A stretch of 8,148 nucleotides of DNA from CAZVJA01 sp964626885 (lineage in GTDB: Bacteria; Planctomycetota; Planctomycetia; Planctomycetales; Planctomycetaceae): positions 1 to 8,148 of the forward strand of contig CAZVJA010000229.1 in assembly GCA_964626885.1 (NCBI GenBank). Direction: 5' to 3'. How positions within the stretch are numbered: position 1 is the first letter of the stretch; each line of letters begins with the position of its first letter. This document shows positions 1 to 7,152 of this stretch, in pieces. The position numbers were made by a program, and so were the translations under genes. Under the pieces are notes generated by a model. That model was not told the origin of the DNA and did no database searches. It saw only the letters and a list, made by a program, of their open reading frames with translations.

Positions 1-92
1 CCCGGAATGAAGGAACTGCGGACTTCATCGATGCGGCGCGAGAAGATCAAACGTCTGTTCTGCTGAAGCCCGACAGCCTGACCCCCCGATAA
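1..92 (+). CDS. Possible 3' end of a rightward gene (ambiguous)
   Basis: A reading frame is open from the window edge (first full codon at 3) to a TAA at 90-92 and would encode about 29 C-terminal residues ending in KPDSLTPR. The segment contains ADFIDAARED followed by SVLLKPD, which reads like a normal soluble protein tail. If real, it converges on the glycosyltransferase and the two stop codons are only 7 bases apart. A second frame is also open from base 1 to a TGA at 64-66 and has similarly GC-rich third positions, so codon use does not decide between them. No domain or function can be named from so short a fragment. Confidence 0.3.
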   Translation, partial: RNEGTADFIDAAREDQTSVLLKPDSLTPR

Positions 93-99
93 CCTGCTC

Positions 100-1266
100 T
101 CAACGATACAGATTCTCGCGGAGCAAATCGAGCGGGTAGAAGGTGTCGCGCCAGCGGACTCCCCCCTGCCGGAGCGTGATGATGGCCGACCGCCAAGAGG
201 CCACCAGCATTCCCACAACGCCGAGCGGCAGCGCGGGAAAGACGTTCCATCCGCAACTGGCGTTGTAAGCCAGGATGCCGTACGAGCCGTGCAGCAACAA
301 CAGCGTCGCGGCATGCCCCATCCCCGCGGGTTCAGGAAGCCAAAAGATGCCGAGATAGGGAGCCAACGAAGCCGCCACAGTGAGCATGCTCATCAAAATG
401 AGGCGCGGCAATGAGTATTCCATCAGCGCGAAGCCGTTTTTCTCCAATCCCCGAATGACCCCCCAGGCGGAATCCTGCCATTTGACGCGGACGCATTCGC
501 GAGCGAGAACAACGCGCTGCCGCATCCCCGAATTCTTGATGAGCTTGCCGAGCTTCACATCGTCGAGCACTTCCAATCGCAAGGGAACATGGCCGCCGAT
601 GGCCTGGTAGGCATCGCGGCGAACCATGTTGAAGGCTCCGGCACCGACATAGAAGAATTTGAATGGGATCGAGACGAGCCACGGCTGGGTTCCCGCCGTG
701 AACATGAAAGCGAAAACCGAGACGAGGACATTTTCTCCATAGCTTCCGGGAAGCATATCGGGGAGCGCGCAGAGATGATCGGCGCGGTGATGCCGCATGT
801 ACACCACAGCGCGGCGAATGGCATCGGGCGAGAACAAAATGTCGCCGTCCGTGAACAACAAATAGTCTCCCTGGGCTGCGTTTGCGCCGGCATACATGGC
901 GTGATTTTTTCCCAGCCAGCCATCGGGAAGTGTTTGCACATGCGTGACGCGGAGCCGCGGATCTTCCGCCGCGAGTCGATCCATTACGCGGCCGGTCTCG
1001 TCGCGCGAGCGATCGTCAATCGCAATGATTTCCAGGTTGGGATAATCGATCGCGAGTACTGAGCGGAGCGCCGCCTCGATGTTCGCCCCTTCATCGCGGG
1101 CGGGGATGATCATCGAGACAACCGGCCAAGCGGCGGGTTCGGGCAAGCCGTTCGACATGCGGACGAGTGTCCGCCGGATCATCACGCTCGCACAGGGAAC
1201 CAGCAGCAGAAACCATAACCCGAACAGCCCCCAGCCGGTGATCAAAACAAACTGTTCGAGTGTCAT
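100..1266 (-). CDS. Family 2 membrane glycosyltransferase
   Basis: This 388-residue protein is a GT-A fold, family 2 glycosyltransferase that should move a sugar from a nucleotide donor to an acceptor at the cytoplasmic face of the inner membrane. One hydrophobic helix lies at residues 7-29. The catalytic domain follows, with IPARDEG at 54-60, the nucleotide-binding IAIDDRS at 81-87, the DGWLGKNHA segment near 115-123, a metal-binding TDGD at 139-142, and LDD at 234-236 as the likely catalytic acidic pair. Three more hydrophobic segments lie at about 285-310, 318-337 and 341-361. The length and the GW-GK-H plus TDGD arrangement resemble the group that includes HpnB-like and CrtQ-like lipid or carotenoid glycosyltransferases, but the acceptor cannot be read from sequence. 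ATG at 1266 is the only usable start: the upstream frame is closed by a TGA with no other start codon between. No clear Shine-Dalgarno site precedes it. Confidence 0.9.
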   Translation of the reverse strand: MTLEQFVLITGWGLFGLWFLLLVPCASVMIRRTLVRMSNGLPEPAAWPVVSMIIPARDEGANIEAALRSVLAIDYPNLEIIAIDDRSRDETGRVMDRLAAEDPRLRVTHVQTLPDGWLGKNHAMYAGANAAQGDYLLFTDGDILFSPDAIRRAVVYMRHHRADHLCALPDMLPGSYGENVLVSVFAFMFTAGTQPWLVSIPFKFFYVGAGAFNMVRRDAYQAIGGHVPLRLEVLDDVKLGKLIKNSGMRQRVVLARECVRVKWQDSAWGVIRGLEKNGFALMEYSLPRLILMSMLTVAASLAPYLGIFWLPEPAGMGHAATLLLLHGSYGILAYNASCGWNVFPALPLGVVGMLVASWRSAIITLRQGGVRWRDTFYPLDLLRENLYR

Positions 1267-1328
1267 GGATGCAACAGGGCTCCGTTTCTCGGTTCGAATG
1301 GCTGTATTGCGCGGCCGAGGGCTGTAGA

Positions 1329-1357
1329 ATCATCGGACCGGAGTTCCGCGAAGTCAA
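1329..1357 (-). promoter_or_regulatory. Candidate sigma70-type promoter for the glycosyltransferase gene
   Basis: On the minus strand TTGACT (complement of 1352-1357) is followed after exactly 17 bases by GATGAT (complement of 1329-1334). These match the -35 and -10 consensus at 5 of 6 and 4 of 6 positions with ideal spacing, leaving a leader of roughly 55 bases before the ATG at 1266. It is a match by eye in a GC-rich region, so it is only a candidate. Confidence 0.35.
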
Positions 1358-1376
1358 CCATCATCCGCGCGGCGAC

Positions 1377-1407
1377 TTGACTGATTTACAGATCTGCGAG
1401 AGATATT
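1377..1407 (+). promoter_or_regulatory. Candidate promoter for the secreted-protein gene
   Basis: TTGACT at 1377-1382 (5 of 6 matches to the -35 consensus) is followed by GATATT at 1402-1407 (4 of 6 to the -10 consensus). The spacing is 19 bases, longer than optimal, which weakens the call. It would leave a leader of about 65 bases before the ATG at 1478. Its -35 box lies back to back with that of the leftward promoter candidate, with a CCGCGCGG palindrome (1365-1372) between them. Confidence 0.25.
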
Positions 1408-1477
1408 ACCGCCGCCGTCGCCAAACAGTTTCGTGATTGAACAAACTCGAACCAATTCGCATTTCAGGTATTTCCTC

Positions 1478-2317
1478 ATGCCACTGCTCAAGACTCTGCT
1501 TGCATTCGTATCGCTCGCGTCGGCCGCATCCTTCGCGTTCGCAGCGGGCCCGGCTGCTCCACTCAAATTGAAATGGGAGAAGAACATTCTCTCCATCTCC
1601 GGCGAGCAGGTCCCCGGCGGCGCGGTGCTGGTGAATTATCTCGAAGCATACTGTCGGCCCGGCTCGACCGACCGCGATTGGCGCGAAACAACCATCGGCC
1701 ACACGACACGGTTGATTTCCGCCTCGCCAGACGGACGACGTATCGAACTGGAATGCAAGCTCAAGGACGGCGTGATCGTCCACCATACAATCACATCGAC
1801 GCACGACGAGGTCCGGTTCGATCTCGTCGCGACCAACCCGACCGACAAATCTTCACTCGCGCACTGGGCACAACCCTGCATGCGGGTCGACAAGTTCACC
1901 GGCCGGACACAGCAGACATACCTCGACAAGTCGTTTGTGTTTCTCGACGGCAAGCTGTCACGAATGCCGACACCGCGCTGGGCGATGAAAGCCCGCTACG
2001 TACCGGGACAGGTCTGGTGCCCCAAAGGGGTTGATCGCAACGATGTAAACCCCCGGCCGCTTTCCGATGACGTGCCGTCCAACGGGCTAATCGGCTGCTT
2101 TTCGACCGACGAATCCAAAATTCTCGCGATGGCCTGGGAGCCGTATCAGGAATTGTTCCAGGGAGTCATCGTCTGCCTGCACTCCGATTTTCGCATCGGC
2201 GGGCTGAAGCCGGGTGAGACCAAACAAATCCTTGGTAGGATCTACATTGTCGATGCCGACGTCGACGCACTGGTCGCGCGGTACAAGAAGGACTTTCCGG
2301 AACAGGTCGCGAAGTGA
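1478..2317 (+). CDS. Secreted protein of unknown function, probably beta-rich
   Basis: This gene encodes 279 residues from the chosen ATG at 1478. The frame is open from a GTG at 1433, but starting at 1478 puts a textbook signal peptide at the very N-terminus: a lysine at residue 5, a hydrophobic stretch from about 7 to 21, and an AFA-A cleavage site near 22/23. A weak AGG lies 9 bases upstream of 1478. The mature part has no transmembrane segment and alternates charged and hydrophobic residues, consistent with a beta-sandwich. It has six cysteines (59, 93, 134, 181, 207, 233) and compact blocks such as LEAYCRPGSTDRDWRE (55-70), HWAQPC (129-134), RNDVNPRPLS (187-196) and AWEPYQELFQGV (219-230). 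These look like motifs of a conserved family; I recall similar proteins in planctomycetes but know no established function. A sugar-binding or mutarotase-like fold is possible but speculative. It is divergent from the glycosyltransferase and convergent with the pump operon. Confidence 0.8.
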   Translation: MPLLKTLLAFVSLASAASFAFAAGPAAPLKLKWEKNILSISGEQVPGGAVLVNYLEAYCRPGSTDRDWRETTIGHTTRLISASPDGRRIELECKLKDGVIVHHTITSTHDEVRFDLVATNPTDKSSLAHWAQPCMRVDKFTGRTQQTYLDKSFVFLDGKLSRMPTPRWAMKARYVPGQVWCPKGVDRNDVNPRPLSDDVPSNGLIGCFSTDESKILAMAWEPYQELFQGVIVCLHSDFRIGGLKPGETKQILGRIYIVDADVDALVARYKKDFPEQVAK

Positions 2318-2330
2318 CGCCCGTCACTTC
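2311..2330. terminator. Palindrome spanning both convergent stop codons; possible weak bidirectional terminator
   Basis: GAAGTGAC (2311-2318) and GTCACTTC (2323-2330) are perfect inverted repeats around a GCCC loop, giving an 8-bp stem. The left arm contains the TGA stop of the secreted-protein gene (2315-2317) and the right arm the complementary stop of the permease gene (2324-2326), so each gene ends within the hairpin. Neither strand has a clear T-run after the stem, so classical intrinsic termination is doubtful. The symmetry may also arise simply because both genes end in a Lys codon followed by TGA. Confidence 0.4.
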
Positions 2331-5300
2331 TTGGAGGAGTCATCTCCAGTGGGTGTGGACACTGCAGCCGCGTGCTGTGCATCCCCCTTCCGCGTGGTGG
2401 CCCAATCGACGACATAGAAGAAGACCGGCGTCAGGAAGATGCCGAACACCGTCACGCCAAGCATACCGCTGAAAACCGCCGTGCCGAGCGTGAACCGCAT
2501 CTCATAGCCCGCTCCCGTGGCCAGCACCAGCGGCACGACACCGAGGATGAATGCGAACGCGGTCATCAAAATCGGACGCAACCGCAACCGGCAGGCGTCG
2601 ACCGTCGCTTCGAACCGCGGCTTTCCTTCCGTGCGCAGTTGCTTGGCGAACTCGACGATCAGAATCGCATTCTTCGCCGCGAGGCCGATTAACACCACGA
2701 GGCCGATCTGCACGAAGATGTTGTTGTCGAGCTTCACGAGCCAGACGCCGACCAAAGCCGCGAGGATGCACATTGGGACGATCAGAATGATCGAGAAAGG
2801 AAGCGACCAGCTTTCGTACTGGGCCGCGAGCACCAGAAACACAAAGACCACCCCCAGCGGAAACGCCAACTTCGTAAGAACGTCCTTGGAGGCAAGAATC
2901 TGCTGGTAAGTCAGCTCAGTCCATTCGTGCTCCATGGTCGATGGGAGCGCCGTCGTTGCCAGGCCGTCCATCAGTGCAATCGCCTGACCCGAGCTGACCC
3001 CCGGCGCCGTGTTTCCCGAAAGTTCCGCGGAGGGGAACATGTTGTAGTGATTGACGATCGCCGGACCGCTGGTGTCCTTCACTTCGATCAAAGTCTGCAG
3101 CGGCACGCGTTCGCCGGACCCGTTGCGGACCTCAAGTCGTCCGATGTCGTCCGACCGCATTCGATACTTGGGGTCAGCTTGCACATTCACCTGCCAGTTG
3201 CGATTCAGCAGCGAGAAATCGTTGACGTAGGCCGACCCGAGATACGTTTGCAGCGTTGTGTGAATTTCATCGATCATCACGGTCTGCGCTTTGGCCTTCT
3301 CACGGTCGATATCGACGAAGATCTGAGGCTGTGCCACGCTGAAGGTGGAGAACAAACCGGTCAACCCCGGCTGCGCGCGCCCCTCTTCGGCAAAATTTTG
3401 CACCGCCCCCTGCAACGATCGCAGCCCGGCCCCGCGCCGATCCTTCACTTGCAGCTTGAAACCGCCGGTGCTTCCCAAACCTTCCACCGGCGGCGCGCCG
3501 AACACCGCGATTTGTGCTTCCTGGAACTCCGCGAATTTCTTTCGCAGCGCGGCTGCAACCTGAGGAGCGCTCACTTCCGGCTTGCCCGCCCGCTCCTCGA
3601 ACGGCGACAGAATGATGAACATGCCGGCCGAGTTGCTGAGATTCGTACCGAGAATCGTCGAGTACCCCGCAATGTCGATCGTGTGCCCGACTCCAGGAGT
3701 GTCGCGCACGACCTTGCTCAATTTGCGAACCAACTCATCGGAGCGCTCAAGGCTCGCCCCTTCGGGCAACTGTGCATTGAGCACCAAGTACCCTTTGTCC
3801 TGCTCGGGAATGAAACCGACCGGCACGACCGTGAACGTATAATAGGTCAACCACATCAGCCCGCCGTAGACCACGAGCGCGATCACTGCCGTCCTCAGCA
3901 GCAGCCCCACCACGGCGCCATACGTTTTGATCGTGACGTCAAAGATCCAGTTGAACAGATCGAAGAACTTCAGCAGTCCCCAGTTGACAGGATGGCTGAC
4001 AAGCCAGCCGGCAATCGCTCCGACGGCAAACACGACTCCGCGCAGCCAGAGGGGCGCTGTCGGCCCATGTCCGCCCGCATGTTCTCCCGCGGCTGGAGCG
4101 TCGAACCCGAGCAGGTGCGCCACGACGCCTGTCAGAAACACATAGGCCACCAACCCGCCAATGACCGCTATTCCGAGTGCGGGAAGCGCTTCACGATGAT
4201 CGTGCTTTCCCTCGCCATGTGCCGCGTCCCCATGACCGTGCGCCTTGAGCAACAACGCGCACAGCGCCGGGCTGAGAGTGAGGGAATTGAATGCGGAAAT
4301 CGCCGTCGAGGCCGCAATGGTCAGCGCGAACTGCTTGTAGAATTGCCCGCTGATCCCCGCCATAAAAGCGGTCGGCACGAACACGGCGCACAATACGAGG
4401 CTGATAGCGACGACCGGAGCGGTCACTTCGTCCATCGCCTTGCGGCTGGCGTCGCGCGGCGAAAGCCCTTGGGACATCCAGCGCTCGACGTTCTCCACAA
4501 CCACGATCGCATCGTCGACAACGATACCGATCGCCAGCACCAGCCCGAACAGCGAGAGATTATTGAGCGAAAACCCGAGCAGCGCCATCACCCCCAGCGT
4601 GCCGATCAGCGACACGGGAACAGCCACCATCGGAATGATCGTCGCCCGCCAATTCTGCAAGAAAATGAGCACGACGATGAACACCAACACGAAAGCTTCA
4701 ATCAGCGTATGGAAGACGCTGGCGATCGATTCCTCGACGAACACCGTGGTGTCGTACTCGATGCGATAGTCGACTCCTTCCGGAAACTTCGACTTCAACT
4801 CCTCCATCTTCGCACGGATTGCTTCGGCCGTTTCGAGCGCGTTCGAGCCGGGCAATTGAAACACGGCGATCGTGACCGAGGACTGGCCGTCGAGGTAGCT
4901 GTTGACGTCGTAATTCTTCGCGCCGAGTTCGATCCCTTTCACGAGCAGCCGACCCCGCTCGTCCTGGACGGTATCTCGGACGACGTCCCGCAAGTAGACC
5001 ACCTGCCCCGCCTCGCCGGTCTTGAGCATGATGTTCTCGAACTGTTGTTCCGTCGAGAGCCGCCCCTGCGTGTTGATCGGTAGTTGAAAAGGGACGTCGG
5101 CCCCCTGGGGAACCGGCGGCTGGCCGATGCGCCCGGCGGCCACCTGCACGTTCTGCTCTTTGATGGCGCGAACCACGTCGCTGGCTGTCATCTGCCGCGC
5201 CGCAAGTTTGTTCGGGTCAATCCAGACCCGCATGCTGTAGTCGCGCGGCCCGAGGAACGAGACGTCCCCCACCCCTTTGATGCGGGCCAGTTCGTCCTTC

Positions 5301-5788
5301 ACGCTCAGCGTTGCGAAGTTGCTCAAATAGAGCTGGTCATACACTCCGCCGGGTGAGATGAGGTTCACGCACATCAGGATGCTGGGGGATTTTTTCTTGG
5401 TCGTCACTCCGGTCCGCTTCACTTCTTCCGGAAGTTTGGCTTGTGCCACCGACACGCGGTTTTGCACCAGCACCTGCGCCGTATCGAGATTCGTGCCCAA
5501 TTCGAAGGTCACGTCGAGCATCATCTGCCCGTCGTTCGTGCACTTCGACGACATGTACAGCATCCGCTCGACGCCGTTGATTTCCTGTTCTATCGGCGTG
5601 GCAACGGTCTCGGCGACCGTCACTGCGTTTGCTCCGGGATAATTGGCCGAGACCTGCACGGTCGGCGGGGCAACGTCGGGATACTGCGCGATCGGCAACT
5701 GCGAATAGGCAACGCCGCCGACGATCACAATCACGATCGACAACACACTGGCGAAGATCGGCCGGTCGATAAAGAAATGCGAGATCAT
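2324..5788 (-). CDS. RND efflux transporter permease, HAE1 (AcrB-like) family, with enlarged central insert
   Basis: At 1154 residues this is the inner-membrane proton-antiport pump of a tripartite exporter, longer than the usual 1030-1060. The N-terminus MISHFFIDRPIFA is canonical for the family and fixes the start at 5788; GGAAG sits 8 bases upstream. The first transmembrane helix is at about 10-30. The proton-relay aspartate pair is at D425-D426 in GIVVDDAIVVVENVER, and the partner lysine is K1039 in GLAAKNAILIVEFA. Porter-domain landmarks include PPVEGLGSTGGF (766-777) and AAQYESW (988-994). Where AcrB has a short cytoplasmic linker between helices 6 and 7, this protein carries about 95 residues (516-610) with a histidine-rich stretch and two extra hydrophobic segments. 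It lies 92 bases downstream of the adaptor gene in the same direction and is surely its partner. Substrates cannot be inferred: HAE1 pumps export drugs, detergents or lipophilic compounds. Confidence 0.97.
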   Translation of the reverse strand: MISHFFIDRPIFASVLSIVIVIVGGVAYSQLPIAQYPDVAPPTVQVSANYPGANAVTVAETVATPIEQEINGVERMLYMSSKCTNDGQMMLDVTFELGTNLDTAQVLVQNRVSVAQAKLPEEVKRTGVTTKKKSPSILMCVNLISPGGVYDQLYLSNFATLSVKDELARIKGVGDVSFLGPRDYSMRVWIDPNKLAARQMTASDVVRAIKEQNVQVAAGRIGQPPVPQGADVPFQLPINTQGRLSTEQQFENIMLKTGEAGQVVYLRDVVRDTVQDERGRLLVKGIELGAKNYDVNSYLDGQSSVTIAVFQLPGSNALETAEAIRAKMEELKSKFPEGVDYRIEYDTTVFVEESIASVFHTLIEAFVLVFIVVLIFLQNWRATIIPMVAVPVSLIGTLGVMALLGFSLNNLSLFGLVLAIGIVVDDAIVVVENVERWMSQGLSPRDASRKAMDEVTAPVVAISLVLCAVFVPTAFMAGISGQFYKQFALTIAASTAISAFNSLTLSPALCALLLKAHGHGDAAHGEGKHDHREALPALGIAVIGGLVAYVFLTGVVAHLLGFDAPAAGEHAGGHGPTAPLWLRGVVFAVGAIAGWLVSHPVNWGLLKFFDLFNWIFDVTIKTYGAVVGLLLRTAVIALVVYGGLMWLTYYTFTVVPVGFIPEQDKGYLVLNAQLPEGASLERSDELVRKLSKVVRDTPGVGHTIDIAGYSTILGTNLSNSAGMFIILSPFEERAGKPEVSAPQVAAALRKKFAEFQEAQIAVFGAPPVEGLGSTGGFKLQVKDRRGAGLRSLQGAVQNFAEEGRAQPGLTGLFSTFSVAQPQIFVDIDREKAKAQTVMIDEIHTTLQTYLGSAYVNDFSLLNRNWQVNVQADPKYRMRSDDIGRLEVRNGSGERVPLQTLIEVKDTSGPAIVNHYNMFPSAELSGNTAPGVSSGQAIALMDGLATTALPSTMEHEWTELTYQQILASKDVLTKLAFPLGVVFVFLVLAAQYESWSLPFSIILIVPMCILAALVGVWLVKLDNNIFVQIGLVVLIGLAAKNAILIVEFAKQLRTEGKPRFEATVDACRLRLRPILMTAFAFILGVVPLVLATGAGYEMRFTLGTAVFSGMLGVTVFGIFLTPVFFYVVDWATTRKGDAQHAAAVSTPTGDDSSKK
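3956..4243 (-). other. Region coding the His-rich two-helix insert of the RND permease
   Basis: These bases encode permease residues 516-611, between SPALCALLLK at the end of helix 6 and the amphipathic segment FNWIFDVTIKTYGAVVG that matches the AcrB cytoplasmic helix before helix 7. The insert starts with a hydrophilic stretch holding five histidines (517, 519, 524, 529, 531). A hydrophobic segment (about 536-561), a short loop with GEHAGGHG (568-575) and a second hydrophobic segment (about 580-602) follow. Two extra membrane passes would preserve overall topology, placing the first His cluster in the cytoplasm and the second in the periplasm. The topology is inferred from hydrophobicity by eye. 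Confidence 0.7.
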
Positions 5789-5796
5789 CCGTATGT

Positions 5797-5801
5797 CTTC
5801 C
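5797..5801 (-). promoter_or_regulatory. Ribosome binding site of the RND permease gene
   Basis: GGAAG on the minus strand ends 8 bases before the ATG at 5788. It supports this start and an independent initiation site rather than translational coupling to the adaptor, whose stop is 92 bases upstream. Confidence 0.55.
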
Positions 5802-5843
5802 GATCAGTCACAATTCTCGGTTTGTATGCTGAATTTATCTCGT

Positions 5844-5865
5844 CCACCTCGTGCACGGAGCGTGG
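5844..5865 (-). other. Imperfect hairpin between adaptor and permease genes
   Basis: CCACCTC (5844-5850) can pair with GAG-C-GTGG (5858-5865), giving 7 base pairs with one bulged C around a 7-base loop. In the leftward transcript it begins 15 bases after the adaptor stop codon. No T-run follows, so it is more likely an mRNA processing or stability element, or chance, than a terminator. The rest of this 92-base gap shows nothing beyond the permease ribosome binding site. Confidence 0.25.
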
Positions 5866-5880
5866 CATGTATCGAGCAAC

Positions 5881-7098
5881 CTACTTTGCAGCAGGCTTGG
5901 CATTCGTCATGACGGGGTGCCCCGACCCATCCACCGGCTCAACCGGGTCATTCACGCGAGCTCTTTGCAGCCCCAGCACGACAACCCAATCGTTCGGCCC
6001 GAGCGCCGGCTGCCCTTTCTCCCCCGCAAGCACGACTCGCATCCCATCGTCGAGCAGCCGCCCGGGGACGATATTCTTGCGAATGACGACGTTCTGTTCG
6101 TTGAGGCAGAGCAGATACTTTTTGTCCTGATCGGTCAAAATCGCGGATTCGGGCACCAACAGCCCCTGATACGGCTCACTGGTCGGAATGCGCACCCGCA
6201 CACGCTCCCCCGACACGAACAATCCCTTGTCATTAGCTGCTTCGCCTCGAAGCTGTATCGTGCCGGTCCCGGAGTCGATCCGATTCTCGGCGAAATCGAG
6301 AATACCCTTGTGCGGGTATCCTTCATCGAGTTCGCGGCCAAATTCGATGGGAATCCGGGCTTCTTTTAACACGTTGGGACGCTGACCGTCTGCTTCGGTC
6401 TTGCGGCGGCGCTGCTGGTACCGTTGTAACGACCGCTCATCGACGTACAAGTAGATCTGGATCGGGTCGGAGGCCACAATGGTGGTCAACACCGGATCGC
6501 TCCCACCCGCGTTGACAAGGTTTCCTTCCGTGAGATAGGCCCGGCTGACTCTTCCGTCGATCGGTGCATCGATCCGCGAATATTCGAGATCCAGCTGACG
6601 GCGCTTGACTTCCTCCTTGGCCGAGAGCAATTGCGCCTCGAACGTCTTCGTCGCGGCGATCATCTCATCCAACTGATTCTGCGTGGTGGCCCCTTTCTTG
6701 AACAACTCCTGGTACCGGATTTCCTCCTTCGCGGCTCGATCGCGCTGGGCATCGTAAATGTTGACCTGCTCCCGCGCCCGATCGATCTCCGACTGAAAAG
6801 GCCGAGGATCGAGTTCGAACAGCAAGTCTCCTTTTTTCACTATCTGCCCGTCGGTGAAATGCACCTTCTGAATGTGCCCGCGCACCCGCGCGCGCACTTC
6901 AACCGTCTGTGAGGCCTGCAGCCAGCCGTTGAACGGGTCATAGTCGACCAGTTCCCGCACTTCGGGCCGTTGCACGGTGACCTTCGGCGGCGGTGGAGTC
7001 ACCGGAGTCGAGGCCGCGGAATCGGCGCAGCCGCTCAAAAATGTCGAGATTGAAACGAAGCCTGCACAAACGTAGCCGGCACGCAGAGCGCGGTTCAT
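5881..7098 (-). CDS. RND efflux membrane-fusion (periplasmic adaptor) lipoprotein
   Basis: This 405-residue adaptor should link the RND permease to an outer-membrane channel in the periplasm. The N-terminus is a lipoprotein signal: a positive start, a hydrophobic stretch and the lipobox LSGC with the lipidated cysteine at residue 24. A proline-rich linker (32-38) follows. The first half of the lipoyl/barrel-sandwich domain is at about 64-101, containing ARVRGHIQKV and GQIVKKGDLLFELDPRPF. A single helical hairpin spans about 102-168, rich in E, K, R and Q. The second lipoyl half, with RIDAPIDGRVS, is at about 175-200. The beta-barrel (about 205-305) and membrane-proximal domain complete it. 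Length and domain order are normal for AcrA/MexA-type proteins. The start at 7098 is supported by GGAGA 8 bases upstream. It is the first gene of the pump operon, and the gap before it contains several inverted repeats that may be regulatory. Confidence 0.95.
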   Translation of the reverse strand: MNRALRAGYVCAGFVSISTFLSGCADSAASTPVTPPPPKVTVQRPEVRELVDYDPFNGWLQASQTVEVRARVRGHIQKVHFTDGQIVKKGDLLFELDPRPFQSEIDRAREQVNIYDAQRDRAAKEEIRYQELFKKGATTQNQLDEMIAATKTFEAQLLSAKEEVKRRQLDLEYSRIDAPIDGRVSRAYLTEGNLVNAGGSDPVLTTIVASDPIQIYLYVDERSLQRYQQRRRKTEADGQRPNVLKEARIPIEFGRELDEGYPHKGILDFAENRIDSGTGTIQLRGEAANDKGLFVSGERVRVRIPTSEPYQGLLVPESAILTDQDKKYLLCLNEQNVVIRKNIVPGRLLDDGMRVVLAGEKGQPALGPNDWVVVLGLQRARVNDPVEPVDGSGHPVMTNAKPAAK

Positions 7099-7106
7099 GG
7101 ATGTCT

Positions 7107-7111
7107 TCTCC
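7107..7111 (-). promoter_or_regulatory. Ribosome binding site of the adaptor gene
   Basis: GGAGA on the minus strand ends 8 bases before the ATG at 7098, the same spacing as at the permease start. It supports this start, which also gives a proper lipoprotein signal peptide. Confidence 0.6.
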
Positions 7112-7152
7112 GCAGAGCGATTCCATCGTCGCGAAACGCAACGAGAAAAAGA

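Noticed and set aside
47..256. A 69-codon minus-strand frame at the left edge
   Set aside because: It overlaps the C-terminus of the glycosyltransferase in another frame and its Arg/Ala/Gly-rich translation is typical of a shadow frame.
1433..1477. GTG at 1433 as the start of the secreted protein
   Set aside because: It would place 15 polar residues before the signal peptide, and no Shine-Dalgarno precedes it. The ATG at 1478 puts the signal peptide at the N-terminus and has a weak AGG upstream.
2927..5083. A 718-codon open frame on the plus strand, antisense to the RND permease
   Set aside because: It lies wholly opposite a gene with strong family motifs. Its translation is low-complexity, rich in Arg, His and Gln, without recognisable domains. 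Long antisense frames of this kind are expected opposite GC-rich coding sequence.
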